Counted from the stretch's first letter, positions 11,396 through 23,920 are shown. The stretch is 64,000 bases of DNA from Ptiloglossa arizonensis (GCF_051014685.1 NC_135052.1:5857105-5921104), one strand, 5' to 3'. A program made the numbers and translations. Notes: generated from the sequence alone by a model not told the origin.

Positions 11396-14300
11396 GACGA
11401 GTATCGCTCTATTCGACGACTACGGTTCCAATTTCGATTAGCCAGCAGCCGCGGAGCGTTTAAATCAAATCGTAGATAGAAATTGTTTCCGAGGAACGCC
11501 ACGGCAACGCGTCCGCGGTCGGCAAGAAATTGACGATGGAAGATGCGACCGACTTTCTAATTGACGCGTACCGCTAATTGATTTTAAGTGTCGGGCGCGG
11601 TACTCGAGCCGAGTTAATAACGCGCGAACGCCGGACGATTCGTTCCCGTGCTTGCGTCACGACGCCGTGCAGACGACGACGCGGACCGTCGTCATCGGTG
11701 CCGCGTCGTTTAAATATAAGTCACGCGGCCGACGTAATAAAAAGAAGAGAAAAGAAAAAAAAGGAAAAAAGAAAAGAAAAGGCGGGCATTGCGTGGCGAC
11801 CAAGGTGGAGTCTTTTGTACTCGTTAACATCCAGAGCCGTTGGTACTTTCACCGACGTCGACGTTCCAACCGACGACTCCCGAGCGTTGCGATTAACGCT
11901 CGTAGACGTCGCCGCGTTATTATTACTCCGTTTGCCGGACTCGTCGCGACGTAAAACGAGGAGAAGGGTCGAAACGTTGAATTATCGCTCGTACAATTGG
12001 AGAGGATTAACGGTAAGAGAGGAGGTCTCGCTTAGGTAACAGACGGTTGCAATTTTTGCACGCGGTTCGCCTTTGCGGTTATTCTTTTCGCGATGCAAAC
12101 CTACGCAAACACGCACACCCTAATGTCGTTCACCGTTTCTCGTATACGATGTCCGTTAAATACTCTGTACACGCGTACGTGAAACTCGATGCAGACTTCA
12201 CTCGCGAGAATTACACGGTGTAACTCAAAGCGACAAGTTTCTCACGAGACGAACTTTTACGCAATCGCGAACGACCTCGCGACGGGAAATTGTTCGTCCA
12301 TTTCTACTCCGGACGTTTTTACGCCGATTGTGGGAAGAAAAGGACTTTTCTTCGCGTCTGTTTCGCGGAAGCGGTGTACGAAAAATGTGTTAAAATATGG
12401 TTACACGATGTAAAGAATATTTCAACCCTGTGCGTTTCTCGAATCGTTTCTCGATCGCGCGTAAATCCGTATTTCGACTATTCGAATACGATTCCCGTGA
12501 TTTCGCGCTAAGAATTCCCTTAATTACGACGAAACGTCGATAAATTCCATTCCTCCGTTACAGCGGAGAGCATTCGAACAATCGATAAAACGACGTAACG
12601 CGAACGAATTAACTCGACGAGTTTCCACCTATTCGACCAACGAAAAATACTTGGAAATTATCGATTGCGCGCATACTTTGGGAAATCTTTGAATTTTATG
12701 CGTTACACCTGTATTTGGATTTTACGAGACTTCGTTTCGTTAGATTCCAACGGATAACGGACCAAGTGTTCCAACACTCGTTGAAAAAGAATACGTTACT
12801 CGCGCGTTACATTTAACGAAAACAACAACGGAGAGGCAAACACGGTGAACAATTGCACTTCGACGATCCACTCGAACTCGAATTCTGTTTTCGACCAGCC
12901 AGTGTGTACACACCACGAGCCATGCGATACTGTAAAATTCACATTAGTCCCGCATTTCAAGGTTAATTAAGGTGGACACGCTATCGAGTTAACGCAAATA
13001 TTCGAGGATAGGTTCGAAAGCAAGCTTCGTCCGTACTTGGCCACGACGTATCAATTTGCGTCGTAATAATAATAGCGATACCGATTCAACGAGTCGGTGA
13101 TATCGAAATTGACCCTGGTCGAGTATCGGTAAATAAAGCAACGAACTTCCATGGAAGTGATACGTTCGCGAATTAATCCACGAATGAAAAGAATCATCGT
13201 GCAAGAAGGATGACCAATTGCATGCGAGCGAGCGATCGTCGCGATTTTTATCCGGTTGTGTTTATTCTCGCCCGATAACGTTTTCCTGAAAAGAAAATCG
13301 AAGGCTTGCGAAACGACCTGATATTTTCGCGTGTTCGATATCACGCGCGTGACGCAACGATAACGAGTCTGCCTGGAACACCTGACAGCCGTGCGCGCTT
13401 TGATTTATGCGTTAGTGCACCGGTGCAACGATTTACGGCAGTCTCGTTCATTTGACTATCGGCCCGGGAGTCGATGACGAATCACAGAGTTATCGACTAC
13501 GTCCGCAATGATATTCGCCGAAATACGATCGGGCCCTGTACGCGGCGTTCTACCGATAATAAATTTAGATCTGTCCCGGATCGGTAATAAATTGCTCGCA
13601 GCCAATAGGCTGCCAGAGTTCCCGTGAAATACCCGAGACAAAAAGAAAGGGTAAACTCGTCGGAGCAGATCGCTACGGTTCGAGTTGCACTATTTCGCGT
13701 TTTTCTTTCTTTTTTTTTTTTTTTTCTTTTTTTTTGTCAACGCACCCCGCGAATACCGTTCTCGGTGGTGCTCGACGAGATCGATACTTTCAACGGTTGC
13801 AGTAACTTCGATGCACCGTGGCGTAAACGTAACGCTGGATAATTGCGGGAAAGTTGAAATCGCTGAAAGCTGTAAATCCAATTCGTGGTTTTTTGCTTTT
13901 TCTTTCTTTTTCTTAGATCGACTTTCCAGTTTACGATTTACATTTCCGTGACAAATTAGGAGCAACGTGTTATCGTAGAAGAAAATTTATCGGTCCTTTA
14001 AAGTCACCTCGGGAAAAATTATACCGAACAGAGAGAGACCATGGCGAGGACAACGTGGTAATAATGTAGGAATTATCTAATATTGGTGGTTACAAAATAA
14101 GGGCGAATAAAGTTCTAGGATATAGTGTATCGAACGAGGTAGTGGTAGGAAGCAAACATTGACAAAGCTCACAATTAATAACTACGCTAACTACGCTATT
14201 CTTATTTCACGCGACACGACACACTTCGACAATTTTCAAACAATGACTGCTCTTGAACACTCTTCTCTCGCACTTTATATCGTTCCCTTTCGTTCTAATT

Positions 14301-15318
14301 CTTGATCTCTCTCGCTCGATGCATCTGGTCACGTACGCCGAAAATTTCCCAGTATGGCGCTATCGCGATCGCTCTTCTTTCACACTTTGCTCGCTCGTCT
14401 ATTCCAAACACTTCGTATTCTCTCCGGACCACACGCGTTACCACGGTAATACATTATCGTAGTATAATGTCGTAATGCTCGAACAATACGATACCGTAAT
14501 AGAATATCACCGATGTAAAAGTTCCGCGTAGGTAAAAGACGGATATAGAAGAAGAGTCCAGCTCCAAAAAGGTCAAAGCCCAATTTAAAAGAATATTCCG
14601 ACCCGCGGAGAAATCAATAGCGTCGCTGTAATTAAGCAATTGAATGTATACGTAGTTGTCGACACCTGGTCGATAAGTCGGGGACGATTGCTCTTGATAA
14701 AAAAAAAAAAGAAAAAGTATGAAAGATTCGAGAGGAAATATCGACTCGACGATAGTTCGATAAAAGGTTGAAAAATTGTACCGCGAGCTCGGAATAACGC
14801 GATAAACGTTGCTCCAAGTCTGCAACTCGTTGCGTGAAATTTAACGCGTATGCAAATTGCACAGTTCGAAGTGTCGTTGAACACCTTTCGAATCGATTTT
14901 ACATTTACATACATTCGGGACACGATTATCGCGAAATTTTCACGCAGTTTTGTCACTGACGAAGATTTAACAAGTTGTTCGTAACCGCGCTCTAATTACT
15001 TTCAATTGTCCCGTGATCGATGCAGGGAACAAAGAAGACAACGCTCTGTACGCGATGGTGATTTAAAATTCGTATTAAAAACGAGGTCACGGGGAGATTC
15101 TACGGGTCGAAATAGACGAAAATGAAGGACAACGAGGTTACATAGGGGATACCTCGTTTTCGAGAAAAATTCGTTAAGAAAATGCATCCAGTACACACGA
15201 TGATCGGTGTGACGCGGATTTCGCTAAAGATGGCCACTGTGATTGTTCTTTGTCGCAAAATTTCAAATTATAGTATTTCGTTTATTACGATACACAGGGA
15301 TCTCGTCTATCTGGCAAT
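11396..15318. other. Intronic stretch, no gene seen; one CpG-rich island at about 11480-12060
   Basis: 11480-12060 is GC/CpG-rich with a TTTAAATATAA motif at 11709 and an A/G-rich run at 11738-11782, which could be promoter-like or a regulatory island (weak). Poly-T tracts lie at 13708-13737. 14030-14480 is more AT-rich. No protein-like frame was found; open frames of 100-150 codons here overlap on both strands. Confidence 0.45.
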
Positions 15319-15531
15319 ACTGGGTTGTTCGATACGTTTCGTCGTTTTCTCCATTGTAAAAAAATACTACGACATACTTTGAACAACTTTAAATATACGA
15401 ACGAATCGTCGACGGATTTACGCGAAGCTTCGCACACGTTCATCAAACGGCAGTACCGTTTTGAAAAAAAATCTTTTAATAGCTCCGTTTCTCATCGAAC
15501 GACAAAACTTATCGTACAACCTATTATAACG
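15319..15531 (-). mobile_element. Family B MITE, minus orientation
   Basis: It starts TGGGTTGTTCGATACGTTTC and ends CGACAAAACTTATCGTACAA followed by CCTATTATA. Relative to the copy at 1075 it is reversed: 'CTCCATTGTAAAAAAATACT' lies near the left end and 'GCTCCGTTTCTCATCGAACG' near the right end. There is no coding capacity. Confidence 0.8.
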
Positions 15532-17520
15532 ATTTAACTTTATGCGAACGACGAACAGTGTCTGCTTTTCTCTCCGCTCGTGACTGACCGTAGAAAACTG
15601 AAAAAGAGACTAAAATCCTAAACGTTCACCGCCCTGGATACGACCCTTTTCATCAAAACGAAAGTTTCGTTTATTCCAACGTTCTTGTACAGAATAAAAT
15701 GTAATTTTTGTCTAATTTCTAACCACGGTTTACAAAGAGCGCACCGTAGCTGTATTCGTGACGCGAGAGGAATCCGTGTTCTCGAATCCCGTATTTCAAG
15801 ATAGACAGCGATGCTATCGATCGTCGATTCGTGCTACACGAAATCCGGATCGTTGGTCGAAGCGATCTTTGTTTAAAAAAAAAAAAAAAAGAAGAAGAAG
15901 AAGAAATCCAAATCTCATCCAAGGACGCGTATCCTTCGCGACCGGTCCCGAGTGTACTCGGAATTCGAGCGATCGTCTCTCACCCGATCTCGTTCCCCGC
16001 GATCGACGTCGTTCCAGCGATCTCGATGATTCGAAACGCTGTAACGGGCTTGGAAACACTCCTCCGTCGTGAAAGGAGAGGATTAAAACGTGCGTGTAAT
16101 CGCGGTGTCGCTCAGGACCCGGCGCGAAAATAAGCACAAGGTACGCCGTGAACGGTTACGGTAATACAAATGAAACTTCGCGGAGATTAATTCCTCTCAA
16201 GTGGTCATCATGGCCCGGGACGTTAATGCAGTTATCTCCAGCACCGTGACAGCCTCTGAAAGGCGTGTCCCGCTGATCGCCGGCCGCATCGATACCGGGA
16301 ATATTACAGGGAACAGGCTTAACGAGTTCTCGTGGTTTATCGGGCCGAGTCCAGCGTGTTCCGCTCGGCTCCGATCCCGGCGAGATCGCTCGACGAAAAT
16401 TCATTGATACGAGAAAACGGCGTGCAATCGAAGCGGGACTATCGTCGTTATAAATTGCACGGATCCCTTTCCGCGTGACGGCACCGCGTAATCAACGAGC
16501 AGCTCGCTGAAAAATCCGAAACGCGTGGATCGTGAGCGTTCCGAGTTACAAATAACCGGCAATTATAATACGTACGGGCCAACGGACGTTCGTTTCGCTC
16601 GTGACTCGCGGTGAATCGACGAACATCGGTGACTTTCGCGGAACGATCGGAATCGCGTGCGAGGAGACCTCGACCACCGGGCCCTTTTGGAATTTTCATT
16701 CACGGTGAAACGTTCGCTGACGATGATAACGAACGTTTCCGTAGATCCGCGACGGAGACGTCTACTTCACCACGCGCGATAAATATTCAATTCCGACGTT
16801 CCGTTCGCGTTTCTCGGATCGTTTCAAAAGTTGAAGCACGTCCCGCGCGTTTCCCCACGAGTCGATTCTACGCGTTGTAATTCTTCGTACGGCTTCGTTA
16901 AAAGGAAACTATCGATGGATCCTACCGGCTGGAACGAAACTCGTATCGATATGTTTCGGATACCGGTCGAAAAATGTGTACTCGGGTCGCAACAATTTTA
17001 GTTTCATTCGTACACAATTTTGTAAAAGAGGATAGAAACGTTTCCTGCTACACTTTGTTCATCTTTGAAGAAGTTAGCGGAACTCACATAGGTACTGTTC
17101 GATGATAAATTTATTCGTGTATTGCGGAACCTTTGTTACTTTCGGATGGAATGAGGAACGAAAATTATTTTATTTTTAAAACCCGTCGAGCGTTTCGGTA
17201 TGTTTTCGATACCCGGAGCAGCTTGGGTATCGAGTTCTCTTTTATCGAATTTGAGAAAAAAAAAATTGCCCATTGTACGAATTTTTAACCAAGAAAAATC
17301 GACGGAACCGACTTCAACGACCGAATACAAACAATCGATGGTGTACGCAGGAATCTGTAGAACCTTGCTTGCGCGTGCATTCTATCGTGTTAAAAATTTA
17401 CCAATAAAATATGCAAAAACTTACGAAACAATTCTGTAACGTACAGAATTGCACAATTCGATCGAGTCGTGTCTCTCTTACCAAGATCGAAAAAAAGATG
17501 TACGATAAGTTGAACCATTT
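15532..17520. other. Intronic stretch, no gene seen
   Basis: CpG-rich unique sequence with an A-rich/GAA run at 15875-15905. Open frames overlap on both strands at 15750-16140 without protein similarity. 17000-17520 becomes AT-rich towards the tandem duplication that follows. Confidence 0.45.
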
Positions 17521-18615
17521 AATGGTAAAGGAAGAAATAGTGTTAAACCTACTCAATTTTATATTTCTCTTTAAACATCGATTCTACGTATCCATAATTA
17601 AATATAACCCAACACGCAATTCTTTGACTTATATAAATTTCTTTTGTTTCTCAATAGGACGAAAAACTGTTGTTTCGCAAATTACAGATAATTTGTGCTC
17701 ATCCCCAACTATGTTCCACCTGGTATAAACATGTTTCTTCGTTTACGTAGCCAATAGACAAAGCACGTAACACCATTTATAGCCAGATATCTTTGTTATA
17801 AAATTCACTGGGCGATTAACTTGCACAGCAGGGAGCCATGGTACCACCTTTTCTTGTATAAAAAAAAAAACCTCTGTAGAATTCCACATTTTCTTACAGG
17901 GGAGCATTACCCACCGATAAAGATCAAAGTCGCGAAACATTGACTCTGTTCCTTTCGTAAATTATTTTAAATATTTATTTCGGAGTAAAGAAAGAGGTGA
18001 TATTAAAACCACTCGATTTTATATTTCTTCTTAAGTATCGACTCTACGTACCCATAATTAAATATAACCCAACACACAATTCTTTGACTTATATAAATTT
18101 CTTTTGTTTCTCAATAGGACGAAAAACTGTTGTTTCGCAAATTACAGATAATTTGTGCTCATCCCCAACTATGTTCCACCTGGTATAAACATGTCTTCGT
18201 GTACGTAGACAATAGAACAAAAAACAAAGAAAAAAACATTGTAGAATTTCATATTTTCTTACAGTGGGCATTACCCACCGATAAAGATCAAAGTCGCGAA
18301 ACATTGACTCTCTTCCTTTCGTAAATTATTTTAAATATTTAATTGGAGATGAAGTACACTCGAACGATGCGAGATGATTGAACCGTTTAATGGTAAAGAA
18401 AGAGGTGGTGTTAAACCTACTCAATTTTATATTTCTCCTTAAACATCGATTCTACGTATCCATAATTAAATATAATCCAACACGCAATTTTTTGACTTAC
18501 ATAAATTTCTTTTATTTCTCAATAGGACGAGAAATCGTTGTTTCGCACATTACAGATAATTTGTGCTCATCCCCAACTCTGTTCCTTTCGTAAATTATTT
18601 TCAATATTCAATTGG
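17521..18615. repeat. Three-copy tandem duplication, AT-rich, 230-460-bp units
   Basis: The block 'AATTAAATATAACCCAACAC' ... 'TTCTCAATAGGACGAAAAAC' ... 'TAATTTGTGCTCATCCCCAA' occurs at about 17598-17710, 18057-18170 and 18462-18575. The first two copies also share 'TTACCCACCGATAAAGATCA' (17908, 18270). The third lacks that part and passes directly from 'TCATCCCCAACT' to 'CTGTTCCTTTCGTAAATTAT'. Short peptides recur in each copy (KYNPTRNSLTYINFFCFSIG), but each frame is only about 60-100 codons, with no recognised family. Confidence 0.88.
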
Positions 18616-19853
18616 AGGTGAAGTACACTCGAACAATGTTATAGTATCGAAGTGTCCCGCGTGGGACCAAAGATCGAAGGGACTGCACCGCGACTCGTTA
18701 TCGCGTTCAGGGAATCGCGCGCTATATTAATCGCGCGTGTAGCATCGGGTAGTGTCGGCCCACGCGTCGCGTCGCGAGAAAATAATAAGAAACAAGACGA
18801 AGAAGGGACAGTGCGACGAAAGTGGAGCGACGACAGCGTTATTTCGACGTCGCTAAAGCAATATCGGCCCGCGACGTAAATTACAACGAGGAGGAGGCAA
18901 GAGCGGCGAGACGATGCGCCGCGGGGATCGGAGCTCGACCGGGCGAGAAGTTAAAATAGAATATAACGGGAGAACGATGAAGTGCGCGATCGATTCGATC
19001 GAATCGGTGGCCGTACGCGGGAATAATGGACGCCGTGGCGCGTCGTAAAATTTACCGAACCGTGGTCTCGAAACGGGAAAAGTGAAACGTTTCGCTGAAA
19101 ATCCTGCACGAAACGTACCCGCGATAATAACACACCTACCCCGTTTACTGTTCCTGGTTGTTTCGTTCTAACGAGGAACGTACAGTGCAAAAGTATCAGA
19201 CCGTAACATTCGTCTTTGATAACTATCGAACACGATATACCGTGAAGAATTCCTTAACCCAGACCTAACCCTTGAGAATTACTCTATATCGATGGATCGA
19301 TCTCATCTCGATGTATTTTAACATTGTAAATCGAGAATAAAAAAGACTTGCGAATTTTTTGCTCGACCAGTTTTAACAATCGGTTATGTAAATCGGTATA
19401 AACGTACTTCTCGGTGGTCCCAAGAGCGATGGGTGTAATTTATTTATCGTTTTGCTCCACGACGAGGGTTCTTACGGTACGGTTGAACAGTTCTATAATT
19501 CGGTTAGCTCGTACGTCGATCGATTTGCATATTCGTCGCGCGTGATTCTTCTCGGTCTGGGTATCGCTCGAGTTTCTTTCTTACGCGTGAACTCGTTTGG
19601 AAGCGATGGGAAACACAGTGTGTTCGACGATCCGTAGAAACTACAGTTCGTCCAACGAGCGGAGACACCGAACGCGACGAGTGCACGTGACGAGTGCGTG
19701 ATCAGATCAGGGCCGACTTCACCGTGCTCGGAGCCAAATGATCACGTAGAACATTTTTTTCGAAACTTCGTTTCCATTTTTTTGCAACTCGAATTATTCT
19801 ATTTACGATTAAATTACTTGGACAATCAACGACACGTACGATAAAGAAACTGT
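18616..19853. other. Intronic stretch, no gene seen
   Basis: 18650-19100 is CpG-rich and purine-rich (GAGGAGGAGG near 18886). The remainder is mixed. No protein-like frames and no repeat termini were found. Confidence 0.45.
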
Positions 19854-19981
19854 CAGGTGGTTCGGAGAGTCGTTTCGTTTATTTCGGTGAAAATGGAACA
19901 AGATTTTTTCAGAATGTATAAACGTTATATTGAATTGTATATTCTCCATTTTGGAAAACGAAACGACTTTCCGAACCCAAT
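19854..19981 (+). mobile_element. Family A MITE (mariner-type)
   Basis: It begins CAGGTGGTTCGGAGAGTCGT and ends CGAAACGACTTTCCGAACCC followed by AAT. The interior is GGTGAAAATGGAACAAGATT, then TATTCTCCATTTTGGAAAAC. The short open frame (VRRVVSFISVKM...) reads through the element and is not a gene. Confidence 0.85.
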
Positions 19982-20379
19982 ATTTTTTTCGGACAGTCGC
20001 TTCTTAAAGAGATATAATAAATATAGAATAGTAACGAGATCGATGAAACAAGTTAGAAAAAGTAATTTCTTTTTTATTAAAAGTTCATTTCGAATCGCTG
20101 TTCGAACCACTACTACGACGACCACCGCCACCACCACCGAATAATGTAGAGTTCCTTTAAGATCGAAGCGTTTGAATATTCGACCAATTCGAATCGAGCC
20201 AAGTGGTTCGAAAGAAGACGCGCTGCATAAATTCCGAACGTTCTTTCAAACCGTTCAAAGAGCCCTCTATAACCGAGCAAGACTCGTTCCTGGTACCGAA
20301 GAAAATAGACCAATAGCTGCAGACCGTTTAACCGATCGCGCAGGTACTGTAAACATTGATATCTGGTCTTTTCGAATGG

Positions 20380-20745
20380 ACTATAGACGTAATTTTAGGC
20401 ATCGAATTCCAATGTTTAAACTCGATGGAGAGAATATTACGGAAGGGTTACGTTCTCCGTTCAAGGAGCGGACCCTTGGCACAAATTGACGGGATCGTGA
20501 GTAGTGCTGACTATACAAATATATTAGAAGAAAAGACGTGGCCGTGAGCCAAGAAAAATATGCCGTCTAATTGGGTTTTCTAACCTGACAATGATCCGAA
20601 ACACACCGCAATAGCGGTAAGACGTCGGTTGCGTGCTTTCGATTTCGAAAGGACCTCGTGTAAACAAATCCACGTGACTGCCGGGGGAAAAATCATCTCG
20701 TCCGCGAACGGTTGAAAAACTGGCGGCGTTTCCATTGTAAAATTA
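20380..20745 (+). pseudogene. Tc1-like transposase remnant
   Basis: The frame through 20437-20547 reads SGPLAQIDGIVSSADYTNIL, matching the 'GPL..I.GIM....Y..IL' block before the second catalytic Asp of Tc1-family transposases. The same frame, across stop codons TGA (20545) and TAA (20581), continues AKKNMPSNWVF and then DNDPKHT (20587-20607). The latter is the hallmark second catalytic Asp motif of Tc1 elements. Similarity fades after about 20680. The stops, lack of a start and absent termini mark it as dead. Tc1 enzymes cut and paste DNA at TA sites; this copy has no activity. Confidence 0.6.
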
Positions 20746-22858
20746 TTTTTCGAACGTATTTTTAGTTTCGTCTCTTCGTTTCGCGTCTATATAAATAGTT
20801 ATATACACATACACACCTTTTCTCGTTAACCCTTACTCGATGAAACTGCAAAACGGTACAATTGCTATTTATATACGCATAAATTCTATCGCATCTGTAT
20901 CCATTAACCCAGTCACGTGGTCTCATTTACACGAAGTCCTTGCGCGAGTTGAACGCACCATTGAAACGTACGTTTCACCGTGCTCGGGCTCGATCGGTTG
21001 ACCTAAATCCCGTTTGAATATGTACGAGATGATCTAGGAAATCTCGTTAGAAACGTCGAACGCAACGAGAAAATCTGTCGCGACGTTTCGAGGAGAGAGA
21101 GAAAAAAAAAGAAAAAAAGAAGAAAGATAAAGAATCGGGACCGAGATCGAGCCTCGATGGAGTCGATTCGCGATCGTTGCTCAGGTGTTGGCGTATCGCG
21201 GCGACGAAGTATTAAGACCTAATCGCGGTTAATTACTCGTATCGGTAGCGATACTACTCGACCCGATACTTTTGCACGATGAAACGCGATCGGTGTTCCG
21301 GATCCCGTTTCTCGCGCGACGATTCATCATCGGCGTGGTAAATTTTCCAACGAGATCGATTCTGTCCGAGAACTGGTTTCATCGGCGCTGAAAAAGAAAC
21401 GTTTGTTTCGTTCCGAGTATGGAAACGATAAGAGAGAGAACTCCGTCGGATGAGTGTCTTTGACGCAAAACGTTGACGAAAACGCGGACACGAGCGAGCC
21501 GAGAGATGCTGCGGCACGTGGTGAGTTTCAGGGAACAGAAAATCACGCTTGCACAATACAACACGCGTCGCATACGTCGCGCACCGTGTGGCGGGCAAAA
21601 GGTGCTCCATATTCTATATTTAAAGGCGCGCGCAGGCCAGCCGAGAGAGAGAGAGGACCCACGCACCACGTGCTACGTGTGCGTGAGCAGTACGCACGCG
21701 CTCTGCTTTTAAACTCATCGCGTATGTACTCGCGCGGTACTCGCGCTTCTCGTCGTGACCGGTCGCATTTAAATTTACCAGCGATGCGCGCCGTCGAGGC
21801 GCTCCCCGACGCGATCTATACGCGCGTGTAATACCCGAGAGAGGGACGACGACACACGTAGGAGAAGACCGAACCAGAGACGGAAAGAAAGAAAAAGACC
21901 GTAGGGTGGGAGCCGGGAGGGTGGGAGGGGGGAAAGAGAGTGCTGGAAATATACGGGACGGCGCTTGATCTCGTTTGTTTCCGGCTGTGTGATTCGAAGC
22001 GCTGTAACGAGAACCTTCGCGTCGATGAGAGGACTGCAGGAGGCACGGGGAGTGGAGGAGGAGAGGAACCGTGGTGGAAGAAATCGGTGGCGTCTATTTT
22101 CTACTCGACGAGCCCCGAGTCGTTCGGTTCGACCGTAATACAGTTCGAAATTTGAATCATTTCGAAATCCACAGGATAATTTACGAGCGAGCGAGCAGGG
22201 TTCAGAAGGAGGATGCGATGAAGCATGTTGCCCGGTATCCGCTTCTCACCGTGGACAAGCACGACCAGCTGATACGTCCATTATTTCTGACGAGTGGCGT
22301 CCCGATATTAACGAGTCGCGAGACTTTAATGGAACTTCCTTTTTCGAAATGTCTCCCCGGGATTAATACGTTGAAATTTTTCCGAGAAGAATGACGAGAA
22401 TATCGAGCCACCGTGGCTCGAGAACCAACATCGAGGGAATTGTCTACGCGCGTACAACACGACGAACAATATTCCTATAATTCGATATCGATGACACGGG
22501 AGCTATCGATTTCACCGATTTCGCGGAAGTATCGAGATTCGCGACAGCGCGCGAAAATGTTTATCGAACCGTTAGGAATATATCACGGTCACGACGTTAC
22601 GAACGAAAACGTAAATGGAAGTATAGAATTCTTTTTACCAAACGTATTTACTCTTCATTGGTTTGCATCGTTAAAGTTCTCGTCGAATAAGATCGATTCG
22701 TAGCAACGTGTCGCATATTGAAAATGTTATTTCACGCGGATAGGGGATGCACAAATATTGAAATTAATCCAGGCTGGACCGTGTCGCATCGATGCTGCTC
22801 CGTGGATACCGGAACATCGATTCTGGCGTAACATTCGTTTAAAAATCATTCTTACCTC
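20746..22858. other. Intronic stretch with a GC/CpG-rich, GAGA-rich island at about 21240-22110
   Basis: No gene seen. 21081-21126 is purine-rich. The island 21240-22110 has dense CpG, GAGAGAGAGAGG at 21642, a TATTTAAAGGCGCGCG motif at 21617 and a G-rich purine tract at 21900-21945. Such a block could be an alternative promoter or a GAGA-factor/Polycomb-type element; this is inference. Open frames within it overlap on both strands. Confidence 0.35.
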
Positions 22859-23080
22859 GTGGCCCGTACAATAATAGACGGTGGGTTGGATCTGGCCCGT
22901 GAGGCACAGTTTACCGACCCTTGGTCCAGTGCGATGCTTCTCAAACTTTTCCGACCTCGGTTTACTCGAACAAAGCACATAACTCGATGTACTCGTATTT
23001 TGTCGTCGAAAGCGAGTTCGCGAATGCCGCCACGTAAGCGTACAACGATGCATCGGCGAACCACGTCGTTACATTGGCAG
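22859..23080. mobile_element. hAT-type MITE ends (two abutting termini)
   Basis: GGCCCGTGAGGCACAGTTTA (22894) with CCGACCCTTGGTCCAGTG resembles the widespread hAT-type end '...GGCCCGCG..CAGTTTGCCGACCCCTGGTCTAG'. It runs directly into CAGTGCGATGCTTCTCAAAC (22927), resembling the other common hAT end 'CAGTGGTTCTCAAACTTTTT'. Two hAT-derived sequences therefore appear to abut at about 22927-22930. The far end is uncertain; similarity is from memory of consensus ends, not a search. Confidence 0.4.
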
Positions 23081-23123
23081 TTCTGAATCGAGTCGAATCA
23101 AAAATTAAATCGAACGAAAATTA

Positions 23124-23254
23124 TTGGGTCGTTCGGAGAGTTTCATTTTTTTTTTTGTGTGAAAATGAAACACGATTTTTTTAGAGCGTATAAACGTTTT
23201 GTTAAATTATATATTCTCCATTTTGGAAAATGGAGACTTTTCGAACAACCCAAT
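23124..23254 (+). mobile_element. Family A MITE (mariner-type)
   Basis: It starts TTGGGTCGTTCGGAGAGTTT and ends GACTTTTCGAACAACCCAAT. The interior is typical (GTGAAAATGAAACACGATTT, then TATTCTCCATTTTGGAAAAT). A family B fragment follows immediately. Confidence 0.88.
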
Positions 23255-23426
23255 ACTGTGACACTTGAACGTTTGAACAACTGTAAATACACGAACGAGT
23301 CGATGGATCTACGCGAAACTTCACACACGTTCGTCGAACAATAGTACCATCTTTCGAAAAATAAAACGAACCTAGTAGCTCCGTTTCTTATCGAACGACA
23401 AAACTCATCTAGCGACCTATTACTTG
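23255..23426 (-). mobile_element. Family B MITE, minus orientation, left end missing
   Basis: Sequence from 'GTTTGAACAACTGTAAATAC' to 'CGAACGACAAAACTCATCTA' followed by GCGACCTATTAC matches family B in reverse. The outer ~40 bp that should precede it are replaced by the family A element ending at 23254. Confidence 0.75.
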
Positions 23427-23469
23427 TAAAAGTACGTTAAAGAAAGAATTATTACTTATTATCGGAATG

Positions 23470-23685
23470 ATATACCAGTTTGTTCGATATCGTTTCTTCC
23501 ATTGAAAAAAAAATACTACGACACTTCGACTTTGAACAACCGTAAATATACGAAGTCGACGGATCTGCGTGAAACTTCACACACGTTCGTCGAACAGTAG
23601 TACCATCTTTCGAAAAATAAAACAACGAACCTAGTAGCTCCATTTCTTATCGAACGACAAAACTTACCGAGCAACCTATTATTTT
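23470..23685 (-). mobile_element. Family B MITE, minus orientation
   Basis: A full-length copy, from 'TACCAGTTTGTTCGATATCG' to 'TTACCGAGCAACCTATTATT'. It is very similar to the neighbour at 23255-23426 (both carry 'GTACCATCTTTCGAAAAATA'), so the two may come from a local duplication instead of independent insertions. Confidence 0.8.
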
Positions 23686-23841
23686 GAACGAATTTGATAT
23701 TCGAACTGCAGATACTTGTACGATAAGGTTTCTGCCATTTACGATAGCAAAAGTTAACGCGACCTTTGACAAATCGGTAGTTCTGCCTGGCGATATTGTT
23801 GGTTTTACGGTTTATACGGTTCTCTCGACCCTCTACATTCG

Positions 23842-23920
23842 CGTTTTTTTTGGGTGAAAATGAAAAACGTTTTCTTCATAGCGTATAAACATTTCATCAA
23901 ATTATATATTCTCCATCAAC
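23842..23920 (+). mobile_element. Family A MITE, interior fragment
   Basis: GGGTGAAAATGAAAAACGTT through 'CATTTCATCAAATTATATAT' and TCTCCAT matches the family A interior. Both terminal inverted repeats are absent. Confidence 0.6.

Noticed and set aside
11578..12039. 153-codon + strand open frame
   Set aside because: Arg/Lys/Glu low-complexity translation of CpG-rich and A/G-rich DNA, with an overlapping alternative frame equally open.
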